Below are positions 20,682-21,821 of a stretch of DNA of 21,821 bases, one piece after another; position 1 is the stretch's first letter, and the number at the start of each line of letters is the position of its first letter. The DNA comes from DALYJJ01 sp031969915 (GTDB lineage Bacteria; Acidobacteriota; Terriglobia; Bryobacterales; Bryobacteraceae). The notes under the pieces were generated by a model. It was not told where the DNA came from and did not search any database. It worked only from the letters and a program-made list of their open reading frames with translations. Location of the stretch: positions 1 through 21,821 of the forward strand of contig DALYJJ010000105.1 in NCBI GenBank assembly GCA_031969915.1, given 5' to 3'. Both the position numbers and the translations under genes were made by a program.

Positions 20682-21821
20682 TTCCCGATCCCCTGGCCTT
20701 CGACGAGCCTCGAGTAGCGGCCCGCGGGCGGCGCGGCGATGCGATCGACGATGCCGCTTGGCCAGCGCACCTCGATCCATTCGCAGGCCGCTCCGCCAAG
20801 GCCGAGCACCTCGCGCGGATCGTGCGATGAGAGATAGCTGCCGCCAGCGGTCCGCAGCCGTGAGAATTCCTTGCCGCCCGCGCGCCAGCGGATCGAGGCG
20901 CCCGCCGCGCCCGGAGCGCTCTTCGTGGTCACCAGCTCGAGTCCGACGAACCCTGCGCGATGCCCGCCGTTGTTTCGCAAGACGAGCGGAGCCGCGCCGC
21001 TGTTGGAGACGACCACATCCACCGCGCCGTCATTGTCCAGGTCAACGGTGGCCAGTCCGCGCGCCGGGAACCTCTTGGCGAAGATCTCGCCCGACGCCTT
21101 GCTGACGTCCAGAAACTTGCCGCCGTCGTTGCGGAACAGCAGCAGCGGTTCGGCGTAGGTCACCAGCGGCTTCACGGTCTCCACCATGTCGTCCGGATGG
21201 CCGTTGGCGAGAAACAAGTCGGGGTCGCCGTGGTTGCCGTAGTCGAAGAAGCGCAAGCCCCAGCCGCTGAGCAGGCGCGTGGCCGTGCGGATCTCCACCG
21301 CTTCGTCGAGGAACTCCACGCCCTTCTGGTTGCGGTACAGGCTGAACATCTCCTGGTCGATGTTCGCGACGAAGAGATCCTGCCAGCCGTCGCCGTCAAA
21401 GTCCACCGCGTCGACGCCCATGCCGGAGCGCGGTTCGCCGCCCTCGCTGTACGCCACGCCCGCCACCAGGCCGTTCTCAACGAACTTGCCGCCACCCTGA
21501 TTGACGAACAGGAAGTTCGCCACCGTGTCGTTGGCCACGAACAGATCCAAACGCCCGTCGTTGTTGATGTCGGTGGCCACCGCGCCGAACGACTTCCCTG
21601 AGACCGAAGCGATGCCCGAGGCAGCGCTCACGTCGGCGAACGTTCCGTCGCCGCGGTTCCGGAAGAGCTTGCTCGGCGCAGGCTTGAAGACGCGCGGGAT
21701 GCAGTAGTGCTGCCGCTTCGCCGCCGGGTCGCCGCAGAAACGGTTCTCCTGCGCGTTGTACTCAACGAAGCGGGAGATAAAGAGGTCTACTTTCGCATCG
21801 CCGTCATAGTCGAAGAAGACG
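20678..21821 (-). CDS. CRTAC1 family protein: VCBS/FG-GAP repeats plus ASPIC/UnbV domain (5' partial)
   Basis: At least 380 residues are present and the frame is open to the right edge, so the N-terminus and start are missing. Five calcium-binding loops of the DxDxDGxxD type are seen: DYDGDAKVD, DINNDGRLD, DFDGDGWQD, DYGNHGDPD and DLDNDGAVD, each in a FG-GAP/VCBS blade followed by LF or VV. The third-from-edge blades are canonical; DYGNHGDPD has lost acidic positions. The C-terminal ASPIC/UnbV domain follows (RTAGGSYLSSHDPREVLGLG, then WIEVRWPSG). The protein is probably a secreted propeller that binds other macromolecules or sugars. It is coupled to the TPR gene by a 4-base overlap. The GTG near 21631 is internal. 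Confidence 0.9.
   Translation of the reverse strand, partial: VFFDYDGDAKVDLFISRFVEYNAQENRFCGDPAAKRQHYCIPRVFKPAPSKLFRNRGDGTFADVSAASGIASVSGKSFGAVATDINNDGRLDLFVANDTVANFLFVNQGGGKFVENGLVAGVAYSEGGEPRSGMGVDAVDFDGDGWQDLFVANIDQEMFSLYRNQKGVEFLDEAVEIRTATRLLSGWGLRFFDYGNHGDPDLFLANGHPDDMVETVKPLVTYAEPLLLFRNDGGKFLDVSKASGEIFAKRFPARGLATVDLDNDGAVDVVVSNSGAAPLVLRNNGGHRAGFVGLELVTTKSAPGAAGASIRWRAGGKEFSRLRTAGGSYLSSHDPREVLGLGGAACEWIEVRWPSGIVDRIAAPPAGRYSRLVEGQGIGK

Noticed and set aside
1..21821. CRISPR arrays, tRNA genes, insertion sequences and prophage genes
   Set aside because: I looked for regular repeats, cloverleaf-like segments, transposase motifs and phage structural genes and saw none.

Overview
The window looks like one stretch of chromosome from a GC-rich, Gram-negative member of the Acidobacteria, probably from the Solibacter/Bryobacter side. 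This rests on gene content, not on a marker tree. The clues are a duplicated orphan permease (ADOP type) paired with a PadR regulator, a secreted tricorn-like protease, tandem signal peptidases I, and a CRTAC1 (VCBS/ASPIC-UnbV) gene coupled to a TPR gene. No tRNA, rRNA, CRISPR array, insertion sequence or phage gene is visible. No gene-free stretch exceeds 300 bases; the longest is the 142 bases between rpsP and khpA.

Positions 1-3056 (+) hold a translation and RNA-processing operon: end of rpsP, khpA, rimM, trmD, rplS, rnhB and a 91-aa two-helix membrane protein. Most junctions are 4-base stop/start overlaps. The rplS-rnhB junction instead has a hairpin with the rplS stop codon in its loop and the rnhB ribosome-binding site and start in its stem.

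Positions 3078-6174 (-) hold an 884-aa ADOP permease followed by its probable PadR repressor. The permease promoter has TTGACA, a 17-base spacer and CATAGT. A perfect 9+3+9 palindrome covers the -10 box and the start codon. The predicted transcription start falls on the A of the ATG, so the mRNA is probably leaderless. This is the most notable regulatory signal in the window.

Positions 6202-12246 (+) hold two adjacent signal peptidase I genes, mannose-1-phosphate guanylyltransferase and an 1,097-aa tricorn-like protease with a signal peptide: an envelope, secretion and periplasmic proteolysis block.

Positions 12292-18580 (-) hold a compact run transcribed as trpS, an MFS exporter, truA, priA and a GNAT acetyltransferase, with overlaps or gaps of 10 bases or less throughout. 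A 10-N assembly gap lies at the trpS start codon, between trpS and a divergent RNA m5U methyltransferase (18615-19841, +). That methyltransferase converges on a TPR protein, and both stop codons sit in one perfect hairpin. The TPR gene is coupled to an upstream CRTAC1-family gene that runs off the right edge.

Most genes are housekeeping and ordinary in function. The points worth following are regulatory: the palindrome/leaderless promoter, the stop-codon hairpin before rnhB and the convergent hairpins. Some accessory genes also merit a look: the ADOP/PadR cassette, the coupled small membrane protein, the CRTAC1-TPR pair and the tricorn homologue. I saw no clear sign of a wholly new multi-gene system.
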